From Caulobacter sp. (GTDB lineage Bacteria > Pseudomonadota > Alphaproteobacteria > Caulobacterales > Caulobacteraceae), in NCBI GenBank assembly GCA_030645575.1, contig JAUSMJ010000059.1:60893-124892 (forward strand): 64,000 nt of DNA, in the 5' to 3' direction. The notes beneath the pieces are model-generated. The model had not been told where the DNA came from, searched no databases, and saw nothing but the letters and a program-made list of their open reading frames with translations. Position numbers and translations under genes: made by a program. Shown here in pieces: positions 22,566 through 31,614 of this stretch; position 1 is the first letter of the stretch; each line of letters opens with the position of its first letter.

Positions 22566-23390
22566 CTATGGCGCCTTGCTGCCCAGCTTGACCGTCACGG
22601 AGCCGCGCAGTCGCCGTTCGCGGGCCAGGCTCTCCTCGGCCTCGGCGCGGTCGCGGGCGGAGACCAGCATCCAGCCCTGCGGCCGCAGCGCCTCCAGCGG
22701 CGAGAAGCGCGCCTTGTAGGCCATCTTCTCGCTGCCCGGCACCCAGTAGCCCAGATAGACATAGGCCAGGCCGTTGAGGCCGGCCTGAACCACATGGTCG
22801 AGGATGATGAAGGTGCCCAGGCCGCGCTTGACGGCCCGCGGGTCGTAGAAGCTGTAGACCATGCTCAGGCCGTCGCTCATCACGTCGATCAGCACGCAGG
22901 CGATCAGGTCGCCGGGGCCGTCGTCGGCCGAGGGCAGGCGGTATTCGATGATGTGGGTGCGGACCGCCGTGTCCTCGACCATGGCGACATAGTCGGGCCA
23001 GGTCATCTCGGCCATGCCGCCGTCGGCGTGGCGGGCCAGCAGGTAGCGGCGCAGCAGGTCGAACTGCTCCATGGTCGCCTCGGACTCGACCAGATGGCGG
23101 CGCAGGTCGCCGTTGCGCGCCAGGGCCTTCCGCTCGCCGCGAGAGAAGACGTAGTCCAGCACCGGCAGCCGCGCCGACGTGCAGGCCGAACAGGATTCAC
23201 AAGCCGGGCGGTAGGCGATGTGCTGGCTGCGGCGGAAGCCCGACTGGGTCAGGCCGTCATTGACGGCGGCGCCGTCCGAGGCCGGCAGATGGGCGAACAC
23301 CTTCCGCTCCTCGCGGCCCGGAAGATAAGGGCACGGCGAGGGGGCCGTGAGGAAGAAACGCATCCGTCTCGATGTGAAATGATGCGTCAC
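22566..23390 (-). CDS. bpt: Aspartate/glutamate leucyltransferase (Bpt/Ate family)
   Basis: Transfers leucine from leucyl-tRNA to proteins with N-terminal Asp or Glu, marking them for ClpS/ClpAP (N-end rule). The 274 residues start RFFLTAPSPCPYLPGREERKVF and contain FRRSQHIAYRPACESCSAC with the conserved cysteine cluster, and SMVYSFYDPRAVKRGLGTFIILDHV in the GNAT-like catalytic half. Assignment to the bacterial Bpt branch rather than arginyl-transferase rests on overall resemblance. A secreted protein gene follows immediately. Confidence 0.93.
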   Translation of the reverse strand: MTHHFTSRRMRFFLTAPSPCPYLPGREERKVFAHLPASDGAAVNDGLTQSGFRRSQHIAYRPACESCSACTSARLPVLDYVFSRGERKALARNGDLRRHLVESEATMEQFDLLRRYLLARHADGGMAEMTWPDYVAMVEDTAVRTHIIEYRLPSADDGPGDLIACVLIDVMSDGLSMVYSFYDPRAVKRGLGTFIILDHVVQAGLNGLAYVYLGYWVPGSEKMAYKARFSPLEALRPQGWMLVSARDRAEAEESLARERRLRGSVTVKLGSKAP

Positions 23391-23480
23391 CGGCCCCTAT
23401 GCCTTGCGGCTCTCCTCTACCCCGGAGCGATTAGGAAGCAGGATGCGCTCCCGTGCAAGACGACTTTGGCCGATCATCGT

Positions 23481-24389
23481 TCATCGATCCGGCGGAAGGA
23501 CGGGCGCCTCGCGCAACAGGATGATCGAGATGCGGCGATTTCCCGCGAGCATCGGATCGTCCGGGAACAGCGGGTCGGAGTTGGCCTTGCCGGCGACCTG
23601 GTAGACGCGGTCGGGACTGACGCCGAACCCTTGCAGCAGCTGGCGGGCGACGTCGGCGCGGGCCGAGGACAGGGGCCAGTCGCTGGAGGCGGTGCGGCCG
23701 TTGGCGCTGATGCTGGTGTGGCCGCTGATCGAGATGCGGTTGGGCAGCTGGTTGATGATCCGCGAGATGGCCCGCAGCAGGACGCGCGCGCGCTCGTTGG
23801 GCATGGCGGCGCCGTCCTTGAACATCGACCGGCCTTCCTGATCGACGAGCTGGATGCGCAGGCCTTCCGGCGTCTGGTCGATCATGATCTGCTTCGACAG
23901 CTCGGCCAGCTCCGGCATGTCCTGCAGCGCCTGTCTCAATGACTGGGCGGCGGTGGCGAAGGAGGCGTCCTCGCGGGCCTGCAGCTCCTTGCGCAGCGCC
24001 TGTTCGCTGGCCGACTCGAGATCGGTTGAACCGGGCTTGCTGTCGGCCTGGCCCGAGACCTGGGCGTCGGTCGGCGACTCGGGGGCCATCTGTTCGACCG
24101 TGCTCACCGACCCCGACGACTTGGCGCCGTCGTCGCCCAGCGCGGTGCCGCCGAGGATGCCGCCCGAACCGCTGGTGGTCTCCGAGACGCTGGCCGGGGC
24201 GAAGTAGTCGGCGATGCCGCGCTTCTGCTCGGGGCTGGTCGTGTTGATCAGCCACATCAGCAGGAAAAAGGCCATCATGGCGGTCACGAAGTCGGCGTAG
24301 GCGACCTTCCAGGCGCCGCCGTGGTGTCCACCGCCGACGACCTTCTTGACCTTCTTGATCATGATGGGCGCGTCGCTGCCCAAGGCCAT
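23481..24389 (-). CDS. motB: Flagellar motor stator protein MotB
   Basis: Proton-channel stator subunit anchored to peptidoglycan. The 302 residues have the single membrane helix WKVAYADFVTAMMAFFLLMWLINTT with the essential proton-accepting Asp33, a plug-like segment, a linker, and a C-terminal OmpA-like domain (NRISISGHTSISA, AGNRRISIILL). The start MALGSDAPIMIKKVKKVVGGGHHGG matches the family. No motA is nearby, so the two stator genes are apart, as in Caulobacter. Shows the organism is, or has been, flagellated. Confidence 0.95.
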   Translation of the reverse strand: MALGSDAPIMIKKVKKVVGGGHHGGAWKVAYADFVTAMMAFFLLMWLINTTSPEQKRGIADYFAPASVSETTSGSGGILGGTALGDDGAKSSGSVSTVEQMAPESPTDAQVSGQADSKPGSTDLESASEQALRKELQAREDASFATAAQSLRQALQDMPELAELSKQIMIDQTPEGLRIQLVDQEGRSMFKDGAAMPNERARVLLRAISRIINQLPNRISISGHTSISANGRTASSDWPLSSARADVARQLLQGFGVSPDRVYQVAGKANSDPLFPDDPMLAGNRRISIILLREAPVLPPDR

Positions 24390-24469
24390 GGTGAATCCCC
24401 GCTTAACCGTTGCCCCGAACCTGCCCGGCGGGCGTTAAGATGGGGTTGCGATGGGGCCGGTTGCGTGGT

Positions 24470-24567
24470 GCGTGGCTCGACACGCGGCCTTTGGCCGCCG
24501 CTCGCCATGACGTAAAGCAATTGCACGTCATCCTGAGCCGGCGCGAAGAGCCGTGTCGAAGGACACA
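24470..24567. repeat. Intergenic repeat, GTCCTTCGACACG...GTGTCGAACCACG type (copy 3, reversed)
   Basis: Same family as 4423-4534 but with the arms exchanged and diverged: CGTGGCTCGACACGCGGCC and CCGCTCGCCATGACG, then ACGTCATCCTGAGC and GTGTCGAAGGACAC. It lies between motB and the dehydrogenase gene, which are divergent, and so overlaps both promoter regions. Confidence 0.75.
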
Positions 24568-24581
24568 GTGGGGATCTGGGA

Positions 24582-25442
24582 ATGAAAATCGCGTTTGTCG
24601 GCCTGGGGGTCATGGGATTTCCGATGGCGGGCCATCTGGCCAGGGCCGGGCACGAGGTCGGCGTGTTCAACCGCGGCCCCGCCAAGGCCGACCGCTGGGT
24701 CGCGGTTCACGGCGGCCGGGCCGGCGCGACGGTGGCCGAGGCGGCGGAAGGCTGCGAAATCGTGGCTCTGTGCGTCGGCAACGACCAGGACGTTCGCGGC
24801 GTCGTACCGCAGGCGCTCGCCGCCATGGCGCCGAACGGAATCATCGTCGATCACACCACCACCTCGGCCGTGGTGGCGCGGGAGATGGCCGATCTGGCGC
24901 GGGCGTCGGGCCGCTGGTTCGTCGATGCGCCGGTCAGCGGCGGGCAGGCCGGGGCCGAGAACGGCCAGCTGACCGTCATGGCCGGCGGCGACGCGGCCGC
25001 TGTCGCCCGTATCGAGCCGGTCATCGCCGCCTATTCCAAGGCGGTGAAGCGCATCGGCGAGGCGGGCAGTGGCCAGCTGGCCAAGATGGTCAACCAGATC
25101 TGCATCGCCGGGGTCGTCCAGGGCCTGGCCGAGGCGGTCCATTTCAGCAAGCGATCGGGCATCGATCCGCAACTGGTGTTCGAGGCCATCAGCAAGGGCG
25201 CGGCCCAGTCCTGGCAGATGGACAACCGCTGGGCCACCATGGTGGCCGGCAAGTTCGACTTCGGCTTCGCGGTCGACTGGATGCGCAAGGACCTGGGCCT
25301 TGTGCTCGACGAGGCGAAAGCCAACGGCGCCCGGCTGGACATGACCGCCCTGGTCGATGGCTACTACGCCGAGGTCCAGGCCATGGGCGGCCATCGCTGG
25401 GACACGTCCAGTCTGGCGGCGCGTCTGGAGAAGCCGGAATGA
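24582..25442 (+). CDS. NAD(P)-dependent beta-hydroxyacid dehydrogenase (3-hydroxyisobutyrate dehydrogenase family)
   Basis: 286 residues. The Rossmann glycine motif FVGLGVMGFPMAGHLA is at the very start, DAPVSGGQAGAENGQLTVMAGG is the substrate-binding box, and the catalytic lysine lies in GQLAKMVNQICIAG. This family includes 3-hydroxyisobutyrate, tartronate semialdehyde and succinic semialdehyde reductases. A second family member at 36166 sits in the valine cluster, so this one may have another substrate. Its stop overlaps the next start (ATGA). Confidence 0.88.
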   Translation: MKIAFVGLGVMGFPMAGHLARAGHEVGVFNRGPAKADRWVAVHGGRAGATVAEAAEGCEIVALCVGNDQDVRGVVPQALAAMAPNGIIVDHTTTSAVVAREMADLARASGRWFVDAPVSGGQAGAENGQLTVMAGGDAAAVARIEPVIAAYSKAVKRIGEAGSGQLAKMVNQICIAGVVQGLAEAVHFSKRSGIDPQLVFEAISKGAAQSWQMDNRWATMVAGKFDFGFAVDWMRKDLGLVLDEAKANGARLDMTALVDGYYAEVQAMGGHRWDTSSLAARLEKPE

Positions 25443-25840
25443 GCGAGGACCAGCCGGAGAACCTGACCGGTGTCTGGCACGGCCTCTACATGTATCCGGC
25501 GGCGGTCGAACCGGGAGCCTTCGTCGCTACGGTAATGGACATCGCGGGCGGCCTGACCGGCTCCGTTCACGAGAACTCCGGCGGCGATGGCTTGCCAGTC
25601 CGCCCGCTCAACGCCTCGCTCGCCGGGTTCCGCGAGGGCCGGTCCGTTGTGTTCGTGAAACGGTACGATGGGGCCGCCGGCTGGAGTCATGCGGTCAACT
25701 ACCATGGCGCACTATCGTCCGACCGGTCAGAGATTGAGGGCGTCTGGGACATACCGGGTGTTTGGTCCGGCCGGTTCCTGATGGTCCGGTCGCGCGGTGC
25801 GCCGGACGCTGTTCGCCGTAGGGCTTTCCAGGAGGCTTGA
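25439..25840 (+). CDS. Conserved hypothetical protein
   Basis: 133 residues, no signal peptide or membrane segment. It opens NLTGVWHGLYMYP and holds repeated small beta-strand patterns (LTGSVHENSGG, VVFVKRYDGA, IEGVWDIPGVWSGRFLM), suggesting a small beta-barrel. I do not recognise a characterised family. It starts inside the stop codon of the dehydrogenase gene, so the pair is probably cotranscribed. Confidence 0.75.
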   Translation: MSEDQPENLTGVWHGLYMYPAAVEPGAFVATVMDIAGGLTGSVHENSGGDGLPVRPLNASLAGFREGRSVVFVKRYDGAAGWSHAVNYHGALSSDRSEIEGVWDIPGVWSGRFLMVRSRGAPDAVRRRAFQEA

Positions 25841-25881
25841 GGGTCACCGCCCGATCGCATCCGTTTTCGCCGGAGTCTTCA

Positions 25882-26946
25882 ATGCTGAACCGCCTTATCG
25901 CGATGGTCTTGCTGGCATTCGCCATGTCGCCCGCGCCGGCCCTGGCCGCCCCCGCGGTGAAGGAAGGCGACGTCGTCGTCCGCGACTTCCGCTTCGGCTC
26001 CGGCGAAACCCTGCCGGAACTCAGACTGCACTACCGCACCCTGGGCGAGCCCCGACGCGACGCCTCGGGTCGTGTCGTCAACGCGGTGATGATCCTGCAC
26101 GGCACGGGCGGCTCGGGCGCGCAGTTCCTGCGGCCGCAGTTCGCCGATGTGCTGTTCAAGCCCGGCGGCCTGCTCGATCCGGCGAAATACTACATCATCC
26201 TGCCCGACGGGATCGGCCACGGCGCCTCGTCCAAACCGAGCAACGGCCTGCGCGCCCGGTTTCCCGCCTACGACTACGACGACATGGTCGAGGGCCAGCG
26301 TCGGCTGCTGATCGACGGGCTGAAGGTCGATCATCTGCGGCTGATCATGGGCACGTCCATGGGCTGCATGCACGCCTTCGTCTGGGGCGAGGCCCATCCG
26401 GACTTCGCCGACGCCCTGATGCCGCTGGCCTGCCTGCCGACGCAGATCGCCGGCCGCAACCGGGTCTGGCGGCGGATGCTGATGGACGCGATCCACGCCG
26501 ATCCGGCCTGGAAGGGCGGGGACTATGCCGAACAGCCCGTGCAGGGCCTGCGCACGGCCCAGGACCTGCTGCTGCTCGCCGGGGCCGCCCCGCTGCCGCA
26601 GCAGCTGGCCCTGCCGACCCGCGACGCCGCCGACGCCTGGCTGGCGAAGACCTTTCCGCCGGCTATCGCGGGGCTCGACGCCAACGACCTGCTCTATCAG
26701 GTCAACGCCTCGCGCAATTACGACCCGTCGGCGGGGCTGGAGCGGATCACCGCGCCGGTCATGTGGGTCAATTCGGCCGACGACTTCATCAATCCGCCGG
26801 AGCTGGGGATCGCCGAGGTCATGGCCCCGCGGATCCAGCGCGGAACCTTCGTTCTCCTGCCGATCAACCCTGATGGCCACGGCCACGGAACCCACACCTG
26901 GGCCGCCTTCTGGCAGGACCGGCTGGCGGCGCTGCTGGCGGATTAG
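25882..26946 (+). CDS. Exported alpha/beta hydrolase, MetX/homoserine acetyltransferase-like
   Basis: 354 residues with a signal peptide (MLNRLIAMVLLAFAMSPAPALAA). The fold and motifs follow the MetX branch of alpha/beta hydrolases: nucleophile in MGTSMGCMHAF, acid in WVNSADDFINPPE, histidine in GHGTHTW. True homoserine acetyltransferases are cytoplasmic, so a periplasmic hydrolase is more likely. It is convergent with the histidine kinase gene, and their stop codons overlap in TTAG (26943-26946). Confidence 0.85.
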   Translation: MLNRLIAMVLLAFAMSPAPALAAPAVKEGDVVVRDFRFGSGETLPELRLHYRTLGEPRRDASGRVVNAVMILHGTGGSGAQFLRPQFADVLFKPGGLLDPAKYYIILPDGIGHGASSKPSNGLRARFPAYDYDDMVEGQRRLLIDGLKVDHLRLIMGTSMGCMHAFVWGEAHPDFADALMPLACLPTQIAGRNRVWRRMLMDAIHADPAWKGGDYAEQPVQGLRTAQDLLLLAGAAPLPQQLALPTRDAADAWLAKTFPPAIAGLDANDLLYQVNASRNYDPSAGLERITAPVMWVNSADDFINPPELGIAEVMAPRIQRGTFVLLPINPDGHGHGTHTWAAFWQDRLAALLAD

Positions 26947-29435
26947 GCGGCCGCCCGGGCCGTCCACTGGGCGATCGAGATCACCAGGCTCCTGGGGTCG
27001 ATCGGCTTGCGGATGTGGCCGTCGAAGCCGACGCTCATCAAGTGGCTGGTGGCCTCGCCATCGACGTCGGCCGTGAAGGCCAGGATCGGCGTGTTGGCGT
27101 TGGGCCCGCGACCGCCGCGAATCGCGCCCATCGCCGCCTCGCCGCCCATGCCGGGCATGCGGATATCCATCAGGATCAGATCGAACGGCCGCTGACGGGC
27201 AAGCTCGACGGCCCCTTCGCCGTCCTGGGCGAAGCTCAGGTCCAGATCGAGGGTGGCCAGCAGATGCCCGACCAGCTCGCGGTTGGAGTCGTTGTCGTCC
27301 ACCACCAGCACGCGGGCCTGGTTCACCGAAAGGGAGGGCGCCGCCGCGGCCGGTCCGGCATCGGGGGCCTGTGCGGCGGGGGCGGGGACGCGGAACCAGA
27401 AGCAGCTGCCCTGGCCGACCTCGCTCTCGACGCCGATCTCGCCGCCCATGGCTTCCACCAGGCCGCTGCTGATGGCCAGGCCCAGGCCCGTGCCGCCGGT
27501 TGATCGCCGCGCCGAACCATCGAGCTGGGAGAAGCGGCGGAACAGCTTGGCCTGGTCCTCGGCGGAGATGCCCGGGCCGGTGTCCCGGACCTCGACGTCG
27601 AGGCCGGTGTCCGGCGACCAGGCGGCGGCGACCGTGACCGCCCCGCTGGCCGTGAACTTCATCGCGTTGCCGATCAGGTTCAGCAGGATCTGCCGCAGCC
27701 GGTCGGGATCGACCTCCGCCCAGACGGATGCGCCCGGCCCCTCGACCGTGAGCGCGACGCCCTTTTCCGCGGCCTGGCTTTCGAACAGGCCCGCGACGTC
27801 CTCGATCAGGCTCGCCAGATCGGTCGGCCGCGGTTCGATGCGCGCCTGGCCGGCCTCCAGCTTGGAGAAGTCGAGCACGTCATTGACGATGGCCAGCAGC
27901 GACTGGGTCGCCGTGACGATCCGTTTGGCGAACTGCGACGAGGTGGCGGACAGGTCGGGCTGATCGACCAGCAGCCGCGAGAAGCCGACGATGCTGGTCA
28001 GCGGCGTGCGGATCTCGTGGCTCATGTTGGCGAGGAACTCGGACTTCACCTTGTCGGCGCGTTCGGCGCGTTCGGCGGCGGCCACCAGGCGGCCCTGCAG
28101 TCTGCGCTGGCCGAGCAGCGACGCGAGCGCCCCGATCAGCGCCAGGGCGACAATGCCGACCAGAATGCTGATCTGCAGGGTCTGGCGGCGCTGCGCCTTG
28201 AGCAACGCCTGGGTGTCGTCGATCTCGCTTTCGAGGCTGGCGCGCATGCCGTGCAGGCCCTCGACCACGGAGGCGGCCATATCGCTGCGCTGCTGGTCAT
28301 GGAACCGCAGCAGCGCCTCGTAGGCCTCGGCCAGGCGGCCCTCGCTGCGGAGGACCTCGGCCTCGCCCTGCAGGATGTCATGCGTCAGCACCGGGTCGCC
28401 CCGTTCGCGGGCGAGCGCCATCAGGGCGGTCAGCTGCCCGCGCGCCTCGACCGGCCGTCCCAGGCGCGCCAGGGCGATCACCTCGATGAGCATAACCTTC
28501 GGCCGGTGCTCCGACGCGATCTCGGGATTGGCCAGGGCCGCCCCGGCGCAGGCGAGCGCGTCGGCATAGCTCTTGTCGGCCGTCTTGATCTTGGCGCAGA
28601 GCTCATTGGCCCAGCCGATCTCCGTGGCGTCGCTGGTGGCGTCGGCCAGCCGGCGGTACTGTTGCAGCAGCCGTTCGGCCAGCGCGCTTCGGCCCTGGGC
28701 CGAGGACAGCACCGTGAGATTGTACAGCGCGGTGCGGCCATCGATCGGTTGGTCGGTCGCCCGCGTGGCGGCAATGCCGATTTCGATGTTGTCGATGAAC
28801 GCCGGCAGGTCGCCCAGCTCGCGCGCGGCATAGGCCCCCGCGTCGGCGAGGCCCAGCTTGAGGGGCGCGGCCTGGTCCGAAAGATCGGCGTCCCGAAGGC
28901 CGGACCGGATCACCTGCAGCGACTGGACGGGCAGGCCGGCGTCGGTCAGCGAATAGGCCAGCAGCCGGGCCCCCGCCGCTCTCAGAAGGGGATCGCGCTC
29001 TCCAGCCAGCAGCTCGGTCAGTTCGGCCGCCGCGCCGCTGTAGTCGCCGTCGATGCCTCGGCGATAGGCGTTGAGCTGGGCCAGGGCCCGCCTGTGGCGG
29101 GCGTCGTTGCGAACCTCGATCTCCCGGGCGTAGAGGTCCAGCCAACGGTTGCCGCGCGTCAGATCGCCGGCCGTCAGGGCCTCCACGGTGATCCGGCGCA
29201 GCTGTTCCAGCCGTCCGGCGCCCTTGCTGGCGACGGCCCGCGCTTCCCAGTCGGCGACCTGGGCGGGCGTGGTCATCAGGTTTCGGGTTTCGAGCGTGCG
29301 GGCGAGCTGCTCGGCGCGCAGGTCCTGGGCGGCCCGGTCCGACGCGGAGACCGGGGCCGGAACGGCTGCCAAGGCCTGGCTGGCGACCAGGGCAAGACAC
29401 ACCGAAAGAATTAGCCGCAGACGCATTGGCCCCAT
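26943..29435 (-). CDS. Hybrid sensor histidine kinase with periplasmic TPR-like sensor
   Basis: About 830 residues: a signal peptide/anchor (LRLILSVCLALVASQALA), a helical repeat (TPR-like) extracytoplasmic region of about 380 residues, one membrane segment near 420-442 (ISILVGIVALALIGALASLL), HisKA with the phospho-accepting histidine (FLANMSHEIRTPLTS, about 473), HATPase (LNLIGNAMKF, DTGPGIS, GGTGLGLAIS) and a receiver (VLVVDDNDSN, LILMDIRMPG). Start taken at 29435; 29426 is also possible. No response regulator or phosphotransferase gene is adjacent, so it should signal to a distant partner. Confidence 0.92.
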   Translation of the reverse strand: MGPMRLRLILSVCLALVASQALAAVPAPVSASDRAAQDLRAEQLARTLETRNLMTTPAQVADWEARAVASKGAGRLEQLRRITVEALTAGDLTRGNRWLDLYAREIEVRNDARHRRALAQLNAYRRGIDGDYSGAAAELTELLAGERDPLLRAAGARLLAYSLTDAGLPVQSLQVIRSGLRDADLSDQAAPLKLGLADAGAYAARELGDLPAFIDNIEIGIAATRATDQPIDGRTALYNLTVLSSAQGRSALAERLLQQYRRLADATSDATEIGWANELCAKIKTADKSYADALACAGAALANPEIASEHRPKVMLIEVIALARLGRPVEARGQLTALMALARERGDPVLTHDILQGEAEVLRSEGRLAEAYEALLRFHDQQRSDMAASVVEGLHGMRASLESEIDDTQALLKAQRRQTLQISILVGIVALALIGALASLLGQRRLQGRLVAAAERAERADKVKSEFLANMSHEIRTPLTSIVGFSRLLVDQPDLSATSSQFAKRIVTATQSLLAIVNDVLDFSKLEAGQARIEPRPTDLASLIEDVAGLFESQAAEKGVALTVEGPGASVWAEVDPDRLRQILLNLIGNAMKFTASGAVTVAAAWSPDTGLDVEVRDTGPGISAEDQAKLFRRFSQLDGSARRSTGGTGLGLAISSGLVEAMGGEIGVESEVGQGSCFWFRVPAPAAQAPDAGPAAAAPSLSVNQARVLVVDDNDSNRELVGHLLATLDLDLSFAQDGEGAVELARQRPFDLILMDIRMPGMGGEAAMGAIRGGRGPNANTPILAFTADVDGEATSHLMSVGFDGHIRKPIDPRSLVISIAQWTARAAA

Positions 29436-29474
29436 GAACTGCTTGACGGCGCACAGTCGGTCCGGCGTCGCCAA

Positions 29475-30008
29475 TTAAGCGTTAACGTCGGTCCGGGCGG
29501 GGGCCGCGTCGAGCATGTCGGCGATGAAGGCGCCCTTGGCCGCGGTGTAGGCTTCGCGGTCATCGGCGAATCGGGCGGCGAGGTCGGTCTTGAGCGCCGC
29601 GTATCGCGCGGCGTCGGCCCTGTCGGCGCGCAGGTGGTCGCGGAACGCGATGTGCCGCTGGGCGGCCGGGCCCGGCTCCATGATGTGCAGATGGTGCGTT
29701 CGGCGCGGCGCCGAGGGCGGCAGGCCCTTGACGAAGAACAGCCGGTCGGCGTCGGGATTCTCGGCCCAGAAGGCGTAGCCGGCGGCCTCCAGCGGGGCGA
29801 CGAGCCGCGCTTTCGCCGCCTCCAGGTCCGTGACCGTCGCCAGCATGTCGATCACCGGCTTGGCCGGCAGGCCCGGCACGGCGGTGCTGCCGATGTGGTC
29901 CAGATCGATCAGCAGGTCGGCGGGAATGATGGCCCGCAGCCGCGCGGCCTCCTCGGCGAAGCGGCGCGGCCAGTCGGGGTTCGCCGGGACGAGTTCGATC
30001 TCGTCCAC
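29475..30008 (-). CDS. GrpB/UPF0157 nucleotidyltransferase-fold protein
   Basis: 177 residues with the GrpB pattern: VPANPDWPRRFAEEAARLR, then LDHIGSTAVPGLPAKPVIDML, which is the nucleotidyltransferase-like GS motif followed by two acidic positions. Some relatives are fused to CoaE. The substrate is unknown. It lies six bases after hemB on the same strand and is probably cotranscribed with it. Confidence 0.88.
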   Translation of the reverse strand: MDEIELVPANPDWPRRFAEEAARLRAIIPADLLIDLDHIGSTAVPGLPAKPVIDMLATVTDLEAAKARLVAPLEAAGYAFWAENPDADRLFFVKGLPPSAPRRTHHLHIMEPGPAAQRHIAFRDHLRADRADAARYAALKTDLAARFADDREAYTAAKGAFIADMLDAAPARTDVNA

Positions 30009-30014
30009 GACGGG

Positions 30015-31022
30015 TCAGGCCCCCAGCAGCTTCGCCGCCCGCGGCGCGAAATAGCTGATCACGCCCGCGCAGCCGGCGCGCTTGAACGCCCCCAGGCTTT
30101 CGAGGATGGCGCGTTCCTCGTCGATCCAGCCGTTCTGCGCCGCGGCCATGATCATCGCGTACTCGCCGCTGACCTGGAAGGCGAAGGTCGGCATCGAGAA
30201 GGTCTCGACAACCCGTTGAATGATATCGAGATAGGGCATGCCCGGCTTGACCATGACCATGTCGGCGCCCTCGGCGATGTCCAGGGCCACCTCGCGCAGG
30301 GCCTCGTCGCTGTTGGCCGGGTCCTGCTGGTAGGTTTTCTTGTCGGACGGCCCCAGCGTGCCGAGCTTGCCCGAGCCGATGGCGTCGCGGTACGGGCCAT
30401 AGAAGGCCGAGGCGTATTTCGCCGCGTAGGACATGATCATGACGTCCTGAAAGCCCTCGGCTTCCAGCGCCTTGCGCAGGATGCCGACCCGGCCGTCCAT
30501 CATGTCGGACGGCGCCAGGATATCGCAGCCGGCCCGGGCCTGGACCAGCGCCTGCTCGACCAGCTTCTCGATGGTCGAGTCGTTGTCGATCCGGCCATCG
30601 ACGATCAGCCCGTCGTGGCCGTGGTCGGTGAACGGGTCGAGCGCCACGTCGCACATGATGCCGACCTCGGGGGCGGCGGCCTTCATCGCTCGCACCGCCC
30701 GGCTGACAACCCCGTCGGGATCGGCGGCCCGCGAGCCGGCGGCGTCCTTGGTCGAGCCGTCGATGTAGGGGAAGACAGCGATCGCCGGGATGCCCAGGTC
30801 GCGCGCCTCGACGGCGGCTTTGGCGCATTCGGCGACCGACAGCCGCTCGATGCCCGGCATCGAGGCGACGGGGATGCGCCCCTCGCCCTCGTGCACGACC
30901 ATCGACCAGATCAGGTCGGCCGGGGTCATCACGCTTTCGCGGACCAGACGGCGGCTCCAATCGGCCTGACGCGGGCGACGCAGACGCAGGGCGGGATAGG
31001 CGGCGAGGGGGGGCAGGGTCAT
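30015..31022 (-). CDS. hemB: Delta-aminolevulinic acid dehydratase (porphobilinogen synthase)
   Basis: Condenses two 5-aminolevulinate molecules to porphobilinogen in haem synthesis. 335 residues from ATG 31022, overlapping the preceding gene by ATGA. The two active-site lysines lie in MIMSYAAKYASAFYG and MVMVKPGMPYLD. The metal-site segment reads DVALDPFTDHGHDG: the three cysteines of zinc enzymes are replaced by Ala/Asp, so this is the zinc-independent, magnesium-type enzyme. hemA is 6 kb away on the other strand. Confidence 0.96.
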   Translation of the reverse strand: MTLPPLAAYPALRLRRPRQADWSRRLVRESVMTPADLIWSMVVHEGEGRIPVASMPGIERLSVAECAKAAVEARDLGIPAIAVFPYIDGSTKDAAGSRAADPDGVVSRAVRAMKAAAPEVGIMCDVALDPFTDHGHDGLIVDGRIDNDSTIEKLVEQALVQARAGCDILAPSDMMDGRVGILRKALEAEGFQDVMIMSYAAKYASAFYGPYRDAIGSGKLGTLGPSDKKTYQQDPANSDEALREVALDIAEGADMVMVKPGMPYLDIIQRVVETFSMPTFAFQVSGEYAMIMAAAQNGWIDEERAILESLGAFKRAGCAGVISYFAPRAAKLLGA

Positions 31023-31504
31023 GAGCGGGCGGTCTGACCCATGTGACGCGACGAGGCAAGCCGGATGAAGCCGATCGTCGGCGCGACGATCATCCAGGCC
31101 GCGCCCAGCAGCGCCGCGCCGACGGCGACGGTCGCGGCGATGACCACCAGCGGCGTGACGCGAAGCCCGCTGAGGTCGATGTCGTTGCCCCACAGAACGA
31201 CATGGCGGACCATATCCGTCGGCGGCGCCTGGTGCAGGAAGTTTCCCAGGGCCCCGAACGCGGCCACCAGACCGCTGACCACGGCCAGCAGGGCGCAGGC
31301 GGCCCCGATCCAGAAGATGCGGATCTGCAGCCGGAAATGGCTCGACAGCTGCTCGGTCGCCGCGTCGCGAAGGGCGTAGGCGATGATCACGGCCACCAGA
31401 GCCGTGACGCCGGCGAAGAAGATCGAGACGCCGAGCAGACCATAGCCCAGCAGGGCCAGGTTGCGTTCGGCCTCCCTGCGGATCAGTCCGGCGGGCTGGG
31501 TCAA
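31019..31504 (-). CDS. Small integral membrane protein (COG3671/DUF4870-like)
   Basis: 161 residues with three or four membrane segments (LLGVSIFFAGVTALVAVIIAYAL, IFWIGAACALLAVVSGLVAAFG, VVIAATVAVGAALLGAAWMI). The SSHFRLQIRIFWIG motif between the first two resembles the small COG3671/DUF4870 membrane family, whose function is unknown. It overlaps the hemB start, so the two are coupled. Confidence 0.75.
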   Translation of the reverse strand: MTQPAGLIRREAERNLALLGYGLLGVSIFFAGVTALVAVIIAYALRDAATEQLSSHFRLQIRIFWIGAACALLAVVSGLVAAFGALGNFLHQAPPTDMVRHVVLWGNDIDLSGLRVTPLVVIAATVAVGAALLGAAWMIVAPTIGFIRLASSRHMGQTARS

Positions 31505-31614
31505 AGGCGGTATCCTGAACAGTCGCGGTCGTTGACAGGGTGCGCCGCTGGCGTCAGGTCATCAACCCGCTACAACCGGGGCGCCGCTTTGCCCCGAAGG
31601 AGACGAAAACGCGC

